From: Apostichopus japonicus
Taxonomy: Eukaryota; Echinodermata; Holothuroidea; Aspidochirotida; Stichopodidae
Direction of reading: 5' to 3'
Length of the DNA: 64,000 nt
Assembly: GCF_037975245.1 (NCBI RefSeq)
Contig: NC_092562.1
Location: 26,089,054 to 26,153,053 of the forward strand
Under the pieces are notes generated by a model. The model was not told the DNA's origin. It did no database searches and saw only the letters and a program-made list of their open reading frames with translations. The number at the start of each line of letters is the position of its first letter. Within the stretch, counting starts at the first letter, position 1. Below, in pieces: positions 12,201 through 26,482 of the stretch. The position numbers were made by a program, and so were the translations under genes.

Positions 12201-13479
12201 CGTAAGAATTTAACCATATGCAAGCTAAAATGAACATTGGTTCAAAATACAATTGAGTGTATAACGTTGCCTCGAAGATTTGAAAATGAAACAGAACCTG
12301 TTCAAATTTATTAACCTAACTTTTATAATTTGGTTCGTCGAATTCAGTATAATGTGGAACGTTTCACTTTTCAATATAGCATATTTTCAACCAAGGTCAT
12401 AGTCACTTTTATTTGAAGGAAATTTGAAGGAATTTTGGGTTTGTGAGTTGGACTGTATTAACTATATACAGTACCATCGCTTGCGTTGAAAATTTGCAAA
12501 ACTGTTGCTAGAATAACAAAGATACCCCTCAACAAATACTCCATAAACCCGCGTTTGAAGGTTTCGGAGAATACAGATGTTTAGATATTTACAGACAAGG
12601 CCATCTGCATGAGCCATGAACCTCTCCATGCGCAAGAAACATCTTAAAAGCTGGTGCCTTTATAGAAATCAATTTCTGCGATTTGTTTCCAAACCTACAT
12701 TATATGGTTGATTGAAGAAATCAAGAAAACGAAGTTTGATCAAACTATAAGACATCTTTCAAAATATGCTCACCAGGTTTAATGTTAAGCACAGACCAAA
12801 TGGTGCATTTTAATTGATCATCAAACTTTTTTTCATCCAAGGAATTTTTAAATGTTATAGTAAATTTTGAAGGAAATAGAGCAATTTGCATATTTGATTA
12901 AACAAAATTCCATTATTTGAAATGAAATGAAAGTTGACTTTATTCCTGCTACAATTGTTTCGTTTTGTATGATATTTTTGGTATTATATAATTGCATTTC
13001 CTTTTGCCAGAAAAAAAAAAATTAATATAAAAGATAACTTGTGCACAGGGGTGCTTTAATTTACACTATTCGCGATAACGAGCGTTTGGCCTATCTATAT
13101 TTAGCTATCCAGATGAACCAAGGTTATAATCTATAAGCTTAAAGTGGGTGAATATGTAGTTCTCTCGTATACAGACTCTAGCCTATAGTCCATTAAAAAT
13201 AGTAAAGAAAAGTGCAAGTATATACTAAGAAGAGAAGTAAATCTCTTTAATTTTATATCATTCCTGCAACGTAATGTCTGTATGAAGTTTGCTATATATA
13301 TGAAATATATAGAGCGATCATTATTTCATTTCTTTCATTTTTGGGGGTGGGGTAAGAAGCGGAGGGAGACAAAATGGGGTACTCGAAACGTTTATCTCTT
13401 TAGGAGAATATTTTGTAAAGTCGATTATTTACTTTTGTCTGTTTCACCTCACGTATCATGGGCCAATATGACAATTGAT
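9271..13479. other. Intron DNA, nothing recognised
   Basis: Part of the 16.2 kb intron between 6829 and 23024. It contains low-complexity CAA/AAT stretches at 11805-11870 and A-rich patches. The frames here (up to ~107 codons) lack splice context and recognisable motifs. Confidence 0.45.
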
Positions 13480-13789
13480 CAAGGGCGTAGGAACCGGGGG
13501 GCGCCAGCCCCAGAGAAAAATATGGGGGGCGGAAGTATCATTCCGCCCCCCCCCCCGCTTCGCAAGTCAGAAAACCCCTTTTTCAAAAAATCTCATTTGG
13601 AGCACCAAATTGCATCTAAGGCCAGGTGAAAATGCAAAATTATTTACAAAATGGAGTGGGTGTTGAAGTGTGCTATATTGCACCAAATTGCATCTGAGGC
13701 CACCTGGAAATGCAAAAAAAATCCACCCCTCCCCCAGGCCGACCATCAGTCTTCAGCCCCCAACTCAAAAGTACCTTCCTATGCCACTG
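13480..13789. mobile_element. 310-bp hAT-like MITE
   Basis: The ends are imperfect inverted repeats: left CAAGGGCGTAGGAACC, right (reverse complement) CAGTGGCATAGGAAGG. The flanks CAATTGAT (13472-13479) and CAATTGCT (13790-13797) match at 7 of 8 positions. Inside, the phrase GCACCAAATTGCATCT occurs twice, each followed by GG-CA-cTGgAAATGCAAAA, forming a direct repeat. The same phrase, slightly changed, sits near the right end of the element at 55970-58018, so the two belong to one family. Confidence 0.8.
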
Positions 13790-16700
13790 CAATTGCTTGG
13801 CTTTTGTACAGAACACAGATCCTTGTTCTTTGGCTATGACTAGAAATGTAGACATAGTACTTGTATAAATACATAAATGTATAACGTAATATACCTTTTT
13901 ATATATATATAAACTAAGATTCATTCATCTCGCCTATAAAACCTTTTTTTTCCAACTTTGCTGTTAGTCTCATTTCCGTTCTAGTAAGCGTTTTGTTTTA
14001 AAGGATGTACACTTCTGAATTCTCTCTATATCGGAATTCTATATATATAAGTATATAGCTAGGTTTATATACTTATAACCTGAAGCTATATGCTTTATCT
14101 ATACAGTCAGGTCCGCTTACAAGATACCAACTGATCAATATCTGTCATCGAATAGCAAGCCTTGATAAACTATTCGTTAGTTCAGCTGCCCGCTGCAAAC
14201 GGCTGCTGAAAGCAAGGACAGAGAGTTTCATCCCTTCTCTCGCGATACTTATCTTACGAAGATGAGCATCGCACATGGCCTGAATGAAAGCCATTTATTA
14301 TCAATTAAATTCCTTCCACGCTGTACTAATCTTGATTAGCCGTTGGTTATCCGGCATCAACTATATCATATAAACATGGGTTTGGAGAATGTCTTTCAAC
14401 ATATTAGACAGTATACTGCACGTGGAAGATCAAAGACAGAACAGTAGTTTTCTATTCTCCTGTATATACATATATTGAGCCCCACATCACGTGACACGAC
14501 ACGTGAGTAGCCTATGGACCATAAATAACAGACACTTATTGATCCTGGATATGTAGAGAACATGCATACGTCCGTTAGTCTATAGTTGTATATCTTCGCC
14601 ACCTTCAACGGGACACTTTTTTTTGTAATATACAGTTTAATTGCCGCGACTGTACATTTATTGAACGTAAAACGTTGCCTTTGATGTACCCAACTTGATG
14701 AAACACCAGTGCTATCCGACAATATATATACCTCAGGTGATTATTAAATGGATTATAGTCTATAGAAAGTGCATTAAGGTAATTGAAACCTTATCAAATC
14801 CGACAGTTTCTAGAATTTAAAAAAAAATCCAAAACCTTAATTACCTTAGTTTCCATGATCGATTTTTTTTTTACTTAACTGAAATACAACCTGACGGTTT
14901 TTCGAGCAAGTAAATATCTATTTTAAAAGGAAAAAGAGGGTAAAATTACGCAGATAGAGCAATTTCGTTGGTGGTTTTACTTACTGTTTGGACAGGGAAA
15001 GTTTTTTATATTGACGTTCTAGCACAATTCCAAATTGTAACAAATAGCAGGTTTCTTCACGTTCGTGTACCGACGTGGCTTTAAGATGGAGTATGCTTTT
15101 CATCAAGCTCAATAAAAACCCTTTTTTTTTCTTTGAAGATGAGTATGCTCAGATGCATACAAGATATACCATTACATTAATGAATCTCTGATAAAAATTG
15201 AAGTAAGATTTCATAAAATATTACTCAGTTCTTGCCCGTGTTCCAAGTTACATATTTTAATTCCATTCAGACATATGTTGTCCCGTTTTATACTTCAAAA
15301 GTGGAGAATTTCTTTCTTTTTTTTTGAGGTTTTTTTTATACACATATTATAGGTCCTGTGAGGTGGTTATTTACCCTGGTTGCAAATTGAACAGTCCAAA
15401 CCAAATGGTCTGCTTAACACAAGTCAGAAAGAAAGGGAGGATTTCAGCTGTTAGGAACAAGGAGTGCGTATAGCTATTCCACGTAACATAAATTATTGTC
15501 TGGTTGCATACAACTTATATCGTCTCAAAATGCTAGAAAAAGTGCGAATTCGAACCTTTTTCGAAAATTATGAGTCAGTTCAAACATGTGCCACATGCAT
15601 GAGATGATTCATTGCTATGTGCCTTAAAATACACCAGCTAAAATAATAGCTAAGAACATCGAAAAGTGTGTTGTGGGAAGGACACACTTTAAGTTTAACA
15701 TATCCAAGATATTGTAATGTAATATCTGTAAACATTGCAACTTTTTGTACTTTTAATGTGCATGTTGCATACCATTTTTTTTTGGTGTTAATATGTATAC
15801 GTACATGAGTATCTCCTATGGCAATCAAAATATCACATTTAGAGCCTTCTCATCTTCTACACTGAACGAAAGTTGAGAATATCATAGTCACATTTCTGAG
15901 ATATCAAAGGCTATTTCTACAAGTAACAACACCGAAAAAACCTTGAAATGAACTCTCGTTGAGAAAACTGTAACCTGTTAGAGAGAGGGCAGTTGCACTG
16001 AGAAAAGCTGTAACATCAGCAAAGTTTGTTGGTTGTTGTTAAAAATAATCCGAATGTTGTATTCGTTTAGCTAGACAAGTTAGAGAATTTTTTACATAAT
16101 GCATCCTCTGTAACATTTAGTATGAAGGTATACAACAACAAAACACACGCGCATGTATGTGCAAATATCCACACACACACACACATAGAAATTAACAACG
16201 TTCCAATTACTAATCACAACCATTTTTGTTTTGCCATTCTTCAACTGAGTAACTAAACGCATTGTAAATAGCGAAATCAACTAAAGGCTATATTAAGCAG
16301 GCCAAACTAATGAAATGCATAACATCCAGGTTATTTGTATTTGTTTGTATTCATTTGTATGTGGCGTAGTTTGATCAGTTCGTGTCATGTTTAGTACAAG
16401 TTCTAGTCTGTTCATTTGTATCCCAAGAACTTTCAAATGTTCGTTCTGACCAGAGGCCACAAAACTTTGAAACATTAATGTCTTAAGTTTATGAATGTTA
16501 ATAAGGAAACCTCGCGATCGCCAAGTTCCCACCACTTACTAATTATAACCCAAAACTTGCAGGGCCTATTTACAAAACCTAGATTTAGTTCATCGGTTCC
16601 ATCTTACTGATAAAACAAAAGGCCGACAGCATAATTGACCCAGGAGACCATTTACACGAGAAAAAGATTTGAGCGTATATATAACAGTGAGGCTTTCAGG

Positions 16701-17112
16701 AATTTTATCCGATTCCATATTCTTAGATTCCTGTAATTCACGTGGAGCATTTTGCAGCCGTTATCCCTTGAGAATACCAGCTGTTAGACCCTTCATTTTT
16801 TTTACTTCATCGGTTTGACAAGAAACGGAAACTTTTCCCTAGGTTTTGCCACAAAATCGATAACAATTTCCTTACGTATGAATGACAAACTCTTTTAATT
16901 TACAGAGCTTCATATTCAGAGAAGACCTTGTGGCATCTTTGAAGGAGTTTCAATAAAGTCAAGAGTGCTTTTATTTTCTCATAATAGCGTGCTTTCTATT
17001 TAATAGTATAAATTTGGTATTAATTTGCTTATGTATATATGTAGGAATAAAAGCTAAACTAAACCAAAAAATGATGCAATTTTTGTATCGATATTTAAAA
17101 ATATTTACCACT
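13790..17112. other. Intron DNA, nothing recognised
   Basis: AT-rich. It includes a small imperfect hairpin near 14050-14096 and a CA run at 16171-16186. No exon, RNA gene or transposon end is supported. Confidence 0.45.
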
Positions 17113-17477
<365 letters not shown>

Positions 17478-17561
17478 GCTTTTACATTAGTATCAACGAA
17501 CGGGTAATTAATATCATTAATGCGTGTAGATCAGGTGTATGTCGTGAGTATTATTATAAGT

Positions 17562-17617
17562 AATAATCATAATAATAATAATAATAATAATAATAATTAT
17601 AATAATAATAATAACGA
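17562..17617. repeat. (AAT)n microsatellite
   Basis: An AATAATAAT run interrupted once by TTATAATAAT. Confidence 0.9.
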
Positions 17618-20600
17618 CATCCTACAGGAGACAAAAACAACATTATAAGGTTTCCAAACTCTATATCTGTGTAGTGTTTGCCAGTAATTCAATTCGTAAT
17701 ATGGATTTTCATCTTCTTTTTTTCCCTTATCCGCCAGTGAAAAATGCTTTTTTCATAATTAACTCTTCTATGGTTTAAAAAAAAAAGAGAGGAATTTCTT
17801 AAGTAATATATATCTCAGTACGCGGTTCATACTTATCCTGTTGTTCAAGCCACTATATGTGCTCCCTGGGGGGAGGGATCCCAGTGAGACGCAGGAGGAT
17901 TATCTGACACCAGGAATTGGTAGCGACTTAAAATAGAAATATGAAAAAAACCCAAAAAATACTTCGCTTGGATTTTTCAGCTGAACAGATTTATGAGTGT
18001 GTGATATTAAAGGGTTTGTCGTGTTAAACACAGTTGCTTTGTTTGTTTATTTGCTTGCTTGTTTCAATAAACAATGCCGTATGTATAAGTGTTTATAATG
18101 TAAGCATAATTATAGGCAGAATTATTGACGTATTTTTCATGAATGAAGAGATCGCCTAATTATTTTTGGGGGGGAACCAAAAGACTCTACTTTTATGAAG
18201 GGATTGATTAAGCCTGGGCAGTGGAAGCGTGAATTTGCATAAGTTTGGAGAAAAGAAGAAAAGTGTAAGGAAAGGCGAATAAACAGAAATAACTTTCTGA
18301 AGGGGCCATGGTATCAACAGTTCGAGAGTTTGAGTGGCTAGAAATATGAATTATAACCGCGTAGAAGGTAAGGGCGTCTACGGATAGAAAACCAGTTACC
18401 CCCCCTGCCCAACAACTTTTAACTTCCCCGTCCCCCCATCTCAAGATCTTGGAATAAAGCAAAACGAAGATAATTTGCACAACTCGGGTTCTTTCTTTTT
18501 TGGTTTGGAATTGAATTTCTTTTGACGATTGCATATTCTTTCTGGTGAAGAGGGGGAAGAGGCTGGGGGTCTCATGACAATTGTGTAAATATGGCCAAGG
18601 GGAAGCTCCTGTTGGCCTGGGGTTGCATTGCATATTCGCCAAACATATTTCCTTTTGTGACACTACGGGTTTAATAATGGAACTCAAAATTAAATGATAA
18701 TGATATGGTTCAAACACCAAGCTGACCTATGCGATATGATCAGGAAATTCTTTATCAAACATTTTCTGGATTCGATGACGTCATAAATAAATATGTCACT
18801 CCAATATCAGCTAGTTATGTCAAATCGTAACTCTTAAGAAGTAATGAGTATTTTTGCAGAAAGACATCGTCATAACGAAATTTGTTGTTATTATGAGAAA
18901 GGTTGATCAACATTTGGAACAGAATTATTACATAATCAATTTTTTAGTGTCTCTGACTAAAACTTGTGATAAAACTCATCGCTGTTTATTATCTTTTTCT
19001 TTTGTTATTAATATATCACAAAGCTAGGAATGCTCCACCGTGTCCATTCAGTGTACACCCAGTCCACTGTTTTTTGTTATCGTGGAATATGCTGCAGTAT
19101 TTTACTCTCCCATAAATACCAAGAAACAACTTTTAAGAAGAGACCATTATGCAACGTTAACTCAACGTTGCACTATCAGAACACGTTACCGTTAGCAGCA
19201 CAACTATACATTGTTATCTCTATATTCTGAGAATCCACAAGAACTTACTGTAATCGGGAGGGGGGGGGGGTGGCATTACTAAATGTTACAAGAACCATCG
19301 TGTAAACTTAATACTCCCCCTTTTCATTTGTTTATGATGTAGGACTACTTCAAATGTACGCTTTTCCTAGACAGTATAGGCCTACAGGTGTAAACTTTGG
19401 TAATACAAATAACATAGGCCTATTGCTAGTCAACATATAACAACGCGCACACGCCCGTTTGACATTGGTTATATTAAAGAAAAACTGGGCGCAGAGAGGC
19501 ACAATCCGCATGTAACTTTTTGAATTTCATTAATTAAAATTTCAGAAGATATTGCACCATTTCAAATTCACCGTCCACCCTTTCCCTTCTTGATGATATA
19601 TTTTACGAAGATGCACGTTCATGTCAGTTGAAGTATACCTCCTTAACCTCACCCACCTTGCCCCCCCCCCCGCCCCTGCAGGCTCCATCCCCTCTATCTC
19701 ATCCCACAGCTTCGTGCAGGACGGTCGGTGTACTTTTATGGTAGGTGTAACACACTGATAGGTGAAGGATGTTTCGTCGAAGAGAATATGTCATTTAATA
19801 GCTCGAAGCGACGGTGCCTTTAAAGTTACGAATGTAAGCCGAGTAGTCCTGTAGGATCGGATGGCATCGGAAATAATAAACTATGGTTGCTATGGGCGAA
19901 CAATCTTAGCTCTATGGTTAGCCTTGAACTTTGTGGAGAAAGAACAATAATTTTTATGAGCCATAAACATCCGAACCAAAAAACTATCAGCTATAAGACA
20001 AATGCATAGGAATTATGATATAACAGCTATTTGAGATTTAATCCGCTATAGCAGATAAACGATTCGAACCGCTTATAGATGTCATTGTAATTCGTCAATG
20101 ACTGCACTCACACACGTGTTATACCAACAGTGTTATATCCCTTTTGTGGTTTATGTGGCGTAAAATTTGCATAAATCATAATGACGTCTATTGTCACCTT
20201 TTTAAAACCTTTTTTGACCTTTTTTTCACTTTTAATTTTATGTATTACATAAAATGAAATGCAATGAAAGAACAAATCCCCTATACAGTTTGTTAATAAA
20301 AAAATACCTATATCAAACACATAACATAAAGAATTTTGAGCAATTTTCAAGGTCTTAGGTTCTATGCAAGACAGAAATTTGATAAATCAAAAGAATTGAA
20401 AAGGGAAGGAATGTTTGTATAGTGGATGGTGGCCCAAGGGGAAATCCCTGACATTGAACCGTCACGTATAAACTCCAAGCATTTCCAGACATTCACGGAT
20501 TCTTCAAGAAACCGGAATTTATCTACGTATTTGATTTCGAAAACGTGAAAACGTGATCAGATAAAATACAATTCATACGTTTACATGTGTGGTAAGACGC

Positions 20601-21120
20601 AGGCTTAGTCTTTATACATTTTTAAATACAAATTATTTAAACCAAAAATGTTTTAAGAAGAAAAAACTAAGGCAGTTCCTCCATTAGTCAAACCAGTCTT
20701 TCCATCCGAAAGTGATCATCTTGTCTTGGAAATTCATTTGAACAGCCAGGGGAAGTTTTTTCTTTTTTTCTTTGATAAGGCAACATGAAGCACGCTAGAA
20801 TTCATGATAACATATCATAAGATGTTTGATGGATTCATCAAGTCCTCAAGGGAATCAATTTCCTTCAAAGTCTTCGTATGTTTGTGGTTTTTACAAGACA
20901 GAAAGATAAGACATCCAAATGTTAAAATGTGACTTTCATTATAAGAGAATAGACCCAAACTAAATTCTCAAATACAAACGGTATACTACATGACATGTTC
21001 GTATATTCACTACCATTCTTTTTTTTTTAAATTTCCTCCACCCAAAGGCTTAAATAGCATGCATATAGGACTAAATTGTGTTATAGTTGGCTACATAATA
21101 TGGATAAGTTTGCTGCACTA
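17618..21120. other. Intron DNA, nothing recognised
   Basis: It includes a G run at 19258-19270 and a C-rich stretch at 19662-19676. The longest frame, 170 codons on the minus strand at 18208-18720, has no splice signals or motif and is treated as chance. Confidence 0.45.
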
Positions 21121-21299
21121 TATATATTATATATATATATTTATATATATACTAAAATGCAATGCATTATATATAATATATAAATTTATATATATATACT
21201 AAAATGCAATGAGGCAGATAAAAAGAGCTTATAGATATGTATAGATATATGTATGGTATATGCATATATATAGTTTATATATATTTATATATAGTTTAC

Positions 21300-21346
<47 letters not shown>

Positions 21347-21348
21347 GC

Positions 21349-21438
<90 letters not shown>
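21121..21438. repeat. Compound TA-rich microsatellite
   Basis: Alternating TATA runs and short TTTATA or ACATA interruptions, ending in an uninterrupted (TA)n of about 85 bp up to 21438. A 26-bp segment containing TACTAAAATGCAATG occurs twice (about 21148 and 21198). Confidence 0.9.
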
Positions 21439-21440
<2 letters not shown>

Positions 21441-23023
21441 GGCGACCAAGGAACGCGCACGCGTTACCCTCTTCTTCACGAAATACATTAAAGTCAAATT
21501 CTGCGTTCCATGATAAGCTGTGTGAGCTTATATACTGTTTTCGTCTACCCATGCATTACCCTACATCGGATACATATGGCTTACCGTGCTCTATTTTGGG
21601 TGACTTTCTTTTCTCTTTTATAAGAAACAATCACGTTTGTATAGTAACACTGTAACATTCTCTGCAGCCCTCTCGTAAAACCCCATCCAAGTGTTTCCTA
21701 TCGTGTCGTCTTATTGACATGCTAATGTTTGTAATGCATATTGCATATACGCTATCTTCATGAGATTGATACATTGAACACGTGATGGGGCGATTATAAT
21801 TTCAAACTGTCCAAACCATTAATTTTTTCATAAAATGTGTGCCCAATAATTAGATTGTATTCGTTTTCCGAAATATTCTTCCTTTGTTTGCCCCTTGATA
21901 TGTAAAGAAAACAAAACCTTTTGCTAATATTATTTATATGGTCGAAACGATACTGGCTTCATGTTTCAAATATTAAAAGCGGAATTAGAAGTATGGGTGT
22001 CATCTTTAAGGGAAAAAATATATAGAAGCCATAGAACATAGAATGTGAAAAAACAAAAAAAAAACAAATGCGTAGCCTACACGCGCTAAATTTTCGTTAA
22101 TGTCGAAACCAAGCCTCCCCCCAACACCCCACCCCACGTCCAAAATGGGGGAAGAAGGGGGGGGGGGGGAATGCGAGTGAAATATTAGTTCCGTATAAGC
22201 TCTATAGTACCGTATACGTCAGATGTTTGTACTGGGTTTCGTTGTGTGCTCAGGTCAGTTTATACACAGTTTATGATCACAATGTTTCTATTAGGCGGAA
22301 TAAGCAATTTATCACATCAGCTGACCATTGGTATATAAATTTACTTATGAATAGTAGGGGCAGTAGCGTACCCCACAATGGGAAGGGTGATGGCCTCCAC
22401 CTTCTTGTATCGTCAGTCCGTAGGGGGGGGGGTGGGGTGGCTCAGTTGGGAAATGATTTACATTCAGCCGAAGAATAATTAGAGCATTGCTAATTAATCC
22501 ACTCACACACACTCTCACATAAAAGAGTATTTATAAGCACAAACTTGCGTTCAGAGCTGTAATTACAGACCGAAATTATTGTCTAAATATGCCTCAAAAT
22601 TCGACATTTGTCTTCTAGACTTAAAAATTAACTTTTGTGGGAGGACGGCTGTAACGACCCAATGGCCACCCACCTCTCTATAAAATCCTTCATTCGCTTC
22701 TGGCACTTCCTTCCATATAGGTTCAGCTTCTACCTAAATCAGTCGGAGAAGGTTTGAATTTGGCCCCACCATTTAGATCCCGTGTACGGCATTGAGAATG
22801 AGAGGGGTGGGGGAGGGGTCGAGGAGGAAAGGTCGACAGGAGCGTTGTATATGACATTATAGTTTCCATATTTTTATACTCATGGAAGGTTTCTTGTTCT
22901 TCATCATGCAATCATGAACCTTTAACTTCATTTAACATTCGTTCAATGAAATTGATATTTAAACCTCAAAGGATCAATTTGCCGCCTGTACTAACGGAAA
23001 CCTTTTCTTTTTTTGGTTTACAG
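21439..23023. other. End of the large intron
   Basis: Contains G runs at 22158-22170 and 22421-22437. A hAT-like left end, CAGTAGCGTACC at about 22359, has no matching right end. The last 20 bases before 23024 form a pyrimidine-rich tract leading to TTTACAG. Confidence 0.45.
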
Positions 23024-23276
23024 TTCTGCGAGCTCCCAGACTCCAGATACCGGCAACTGTTTGACTGACACATCGTTGGATTCTTTACTGATGCCCCGCG
23101 AACCGTCACAAACATCGCGGTCTCTGCGATCTCTCCATTCCGGTAGATGCGCTTCTAATCATTCTGAAGACTTCGATATCAATCTCCTTGAGAAATTGAT
23201 GGATTCGTCAGAGAAGGCCAATCACAAGAAAGGTTTGAACGTTAAGAGTCCAAGGAGGTTAGAATCGGCGATATGA
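23024..23276 (+). CDS. Last coding exon of the putative GPCR
   Basis: The acceptor is CTTTTTTTGGTTTACAG. The first base completes the codon left open by the exon ending at 6829 (GA plus T, Asp). It encodes 83 further residues to a TGA at 23274-23276. The product is hydrophilic and Ser/Asp-rich, with Ser-Arg repeats (TSRSLRSLHSGR) and a basic end (KSPRR). This is consistent with the tail of a receptor carrying phosphorylation sites. No domain was recognised. The phase agreement with 6402-6829 is the main evidence that it is real. Confidence 0.55.
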
Positions 23277-23647
23277 TATTTACAAAAAATACCGGCGCAA
23301 GAAATCGCGATGCCACAGACATGGGTCGATGCGTAAAACATCATCATGGCGCTGTCTGCAGTTATTGGTGTAAAATGATGGATTTGGACATAATAACCTA
23401 GTAGGCTTATAGAGGAGTTACATAATCATTTTCTTATGTATGGTTAAGACACATTCATGAATATTCATAAAAAATATTATTCCGAGAGATAAATTTTCCT
23501 ACTGCCAATAATCAACTAAAGAAATAACTATTTATTCTAGATTACACAATGTATATGAACAGTTTAAGATACCGCGGTTCTTACTGTTCTTCTATTAACA
23601 TATTTCAAATTCCAAACCTTCCTATTCTACCAAAAGTCGGCCAAAGA

Positions 23648-23653
23648 AATAAA
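23648..23653 (+). promoter_or_regulatory. Candidate polyadenylation signal AATAAA
   Basis: It lies 372 bp after the stop codon at 23276, on the same strand. The 3' UTR between them contains a diverged ~125-bp tandem duplication (about 23515-23645 and 23643-23760; shared words AAAGAAATAA and CTGCGGTTCTT/CCGCGGTTCTT). Confidence 0.35.
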
Positions 23654-24190
23654 CGTTTTATTCGATACCGTATATACATACGATGTAGGCTCATATGTTG
23701 TATAATGAACATTCAAAATACTGCGGTTCTTGGACTGTATTTTATTAATATTAATATAGTGCACGCTTGGCGCGTCGACTCTTCATGATAATCACCAAGG
23801 AGCGAAAAATGTCGAATATAATTAAATTTGCATTTTTGAAACTGATTAAGAGTCTCTGATAATAACAACTGAGAATCGAGACCACTGCTAACTGTATGAT
23901 CATACATCATTATGAAGGACTAGTGCCTGGTATATGAGATTTAATATACAGAAACTTCTATAATATGTGGCATACATATACGATAACATTGTGGAGTAGC
24001 GGCGCACTGTCGCATTTGAGAAGAAATCTTTCGCACTCTTAACTTGTGTGTCACTGTGCGTGGTTGTATGAAAGGCATACGTAGTGACAGTAATGGGCAA
24101 ACAAGTCCGACTCTGTCTATTAGGGTACAAGCGTTCATTGCAGTTCAAAACAAATATAGTAACTGACAAAAACAGACAAAACGATTATAC

Positions 24191-24238
24191 CATGGAGGTA
24201 AAAACAGAAGGAGAGAAAGTTCTGTTTTTACCTCCATG
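24191..24238. mobile_element. 48-bp perfect hairpin with flanking direct repeats
   Basis: A 19-bp arm CATGGAGGTAAAAACAGAA (24191-24209) is the exact reverse complement of 24220-24238, around a 10-base purine loop. A 7-bp direct repeat ATTATAC flanks it on both sides (24184-24190, 24239-24245). The structure is that of a minimal inserted palindrome. No known family was recognised. Confidence 0.6.
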
Positions 24239-25455
24239 ATTATACATATGAATGATTAAAGTGTGTGCGTGGCATATCGGTCTGTTTGTGTATGTTTATA
24301 CGTGTCGTCTGTTTGGTAATTCGAAGAGAATTGTGAGAGAAGGCTTGAGAACAAAAGGTAACGATGGGGTTATTTTGTACGTTGAAATGTATAGTTTATT
24401 GGTCAAAAGATTAGGGCCAAAGGATTTTGATATATGAAAGCATTCACCGAAATTAATTAAAAGCTTTATTGAAAGGAGAAATCACGGGGAGAGGAAAAGT
24501 GCCATGGGGCGGGGGGGGGGGAGGGGCGTAAATTAGGTTCTCGGTATGAAGGGCAGAAAAAATGATTAATAATTGGTTTAGACAAGTTTTAAAATCAGAA
24601 CTTTTTATCATTTTCTAATGTGTCGAAAACTGTTCAAGAAAGTTCTTAAAGTTCTGTCCCGAAACCCAACAGAGAAAGCATTAGAGTGCCTCATCTGGGC
24701 GTCTAGAGGTGTCAAATATCAAAGAATTCTCTCCCAAACTCAATCCACGGTAACCTTGGACTTGAATGAACGTGGACCTTTTGGGGTAGGGGCATTTCTA
24801 TCGCTGCACCGGGGGCAGGATTGCTCATTGTTATGCCACTGACGGGTTGGGAGAGGGGGCTGTTCGTATACTGCCAAATCACCAAATCTGTTAGCATTTG
24901 AAGTTTACATTTGTTGTGACGTCATCAATTTCTCATGATATGGACCAAAGACGCTTTATCTTATTTTATGTGTATGGTTTTCAGTTCGGTTTATTAATAC
25001 AGTCCTTACTATTACGTATTCGCTTTTGTTTATCGACACTATGTTTAATTGGCTTTCTAATCTTGCGCACCACATCTCCGGCATTTTCCATGCCCTGTTT
25101 TATCAAGATGCATGCAAGAACAAATAAGCTACGTTGTGCTGTTATCAGAAGTTATCAAAAGGGTTTTACTTAATTGGCGTCGGCGCTTCCTAGGCATTAT
25201 AGACAATTAGATGGTTGAGGGGTGGGAGGGAGGTTCGGGAGGGGGTCAGTGGGGTGGGTGGGGGTAATACACATCTACATATTATGAATGACAAGGATGT
25301 AACAATTGTCCTGTCGTTGGGAGGAGGGATTTCCAAAACGGTACCGGATAATTAAGTTAAACCAGAACAAATCAAGAAAAGCGAAAGGCTACTTTAAATC
25401 GAACAAGTGACCTCTTTACCGCCTAACCTTATTCCTAGCACCCGTGTGTTTCGCG

Positions 25456-25458
<3 letters not shown>

Positions 25459-25522
<64 letters not shown>
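25459..25522. repeat. (TA)n microsatellite
   Basis: Uninterrupted TA dinucleotide run of about 64 bp. Confidence 0.95.
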
Positions 25523-25525
<3 letters not shown>

Positions 25526-26247
25526 TATATATGGCATCTAGCATAGCCTACGTCAGTTTTAACATTTTTTTTTTAGCGTGGGTAAGTAGTTACCTTGTAG
25601 TCTTTGCTTGTTTTAAAACGGATCAAACTGTCACGGAACACATTTGACAGGTTGAGTCATTTTGAAAAAAAACCTGCACTGATTAACATGTCTTTGTCAA
25701 CTAGTCATTTACTTTTCTTATGGGAAAAACAACAACCAATTCTTGAAACGAAAGATGGACTTGCTAGAAATAGTTTCAAGTGCTATATCTCCCAGAAGAA
25801 CAGCGCAGCGCAATTACCTGCTTCAATATTTCCTTACAGCGTATCGTAACATGAGTATAGACTCATATATACTTGCTATATACGCGTATGTCTATATACA
25901 TATATATTCGTGTGTATCTACACATGATATGTATAAATAGTTACAAATGATACTTCAGAACAAGCTGGCTGTGGTTTCAACTGCGCACGCGCAAAGAAAA
26001 ATTCAAACAGATTCTACAAAAAAGAAGTTCGCTATTCATGCAGTTTTAACGACGTGGAAAAAATCCCACCAATTAAAAATATACGATAGTAAATCATTTG
26101 AAAATCACCTCTTATGTTTGCGTTTGATTCAAAGTTATGTAAATTACTAACCGTAAACGGTAGCGTACTGCATGAGACTCATTGAGCATGCGCTATATGC
26201 TAATTATATGACATCCGCCGTATAGTAGTGCTGGTTATGATGTTTAT

Positions 26248-26482
26248 CAGGGGCGTGACCCTTGGGTCGTTGAAGACGACTCCCATAGGTTCTGGGGGCC
26301 TAAGGGTGCTCCCTAAAACCGAAAGAGAGATTGACATGAAATGGTGCATTCTAAGGCATACTATTGCTGTAATTTAGATATATAATTTAAGGTCTACACG
26401 CATGGCTAAGCTTATTATACTATTTTTAGGTTTCGGTGTGGGGTTGAAGTGGAGGGGTGTACATCTAACCTCTGCGCCCCTG
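26248..26482. mobile_element. Possible hAT-like MITE without target duplication
   Basis: The left end CAGGGGCGTGAC and right end TCTGCGCCCCTG are inverted over 8 bp (CAGGGGCG). The flanks ATGTTTAT and GATCTGCG do not match, so the call rests on termini only. Confidence 0.3.

Noticed and set aside
18208-18720. 170-codon minus-strand frame
   Set aside because: No splice sites, no domain and biased composition in non-coding DNA. It lies in the intron of the GPCR-like gene and is best explained by chance.
22359-24841. One hAT element from CAGTAGCGTACC to TTATGCCACTG
   Set aside because: The flanking 8-mers AGTAGGGG and ACGGGTTG do not match, and the span would include a coding exon. The two ends are treated as unrelated.
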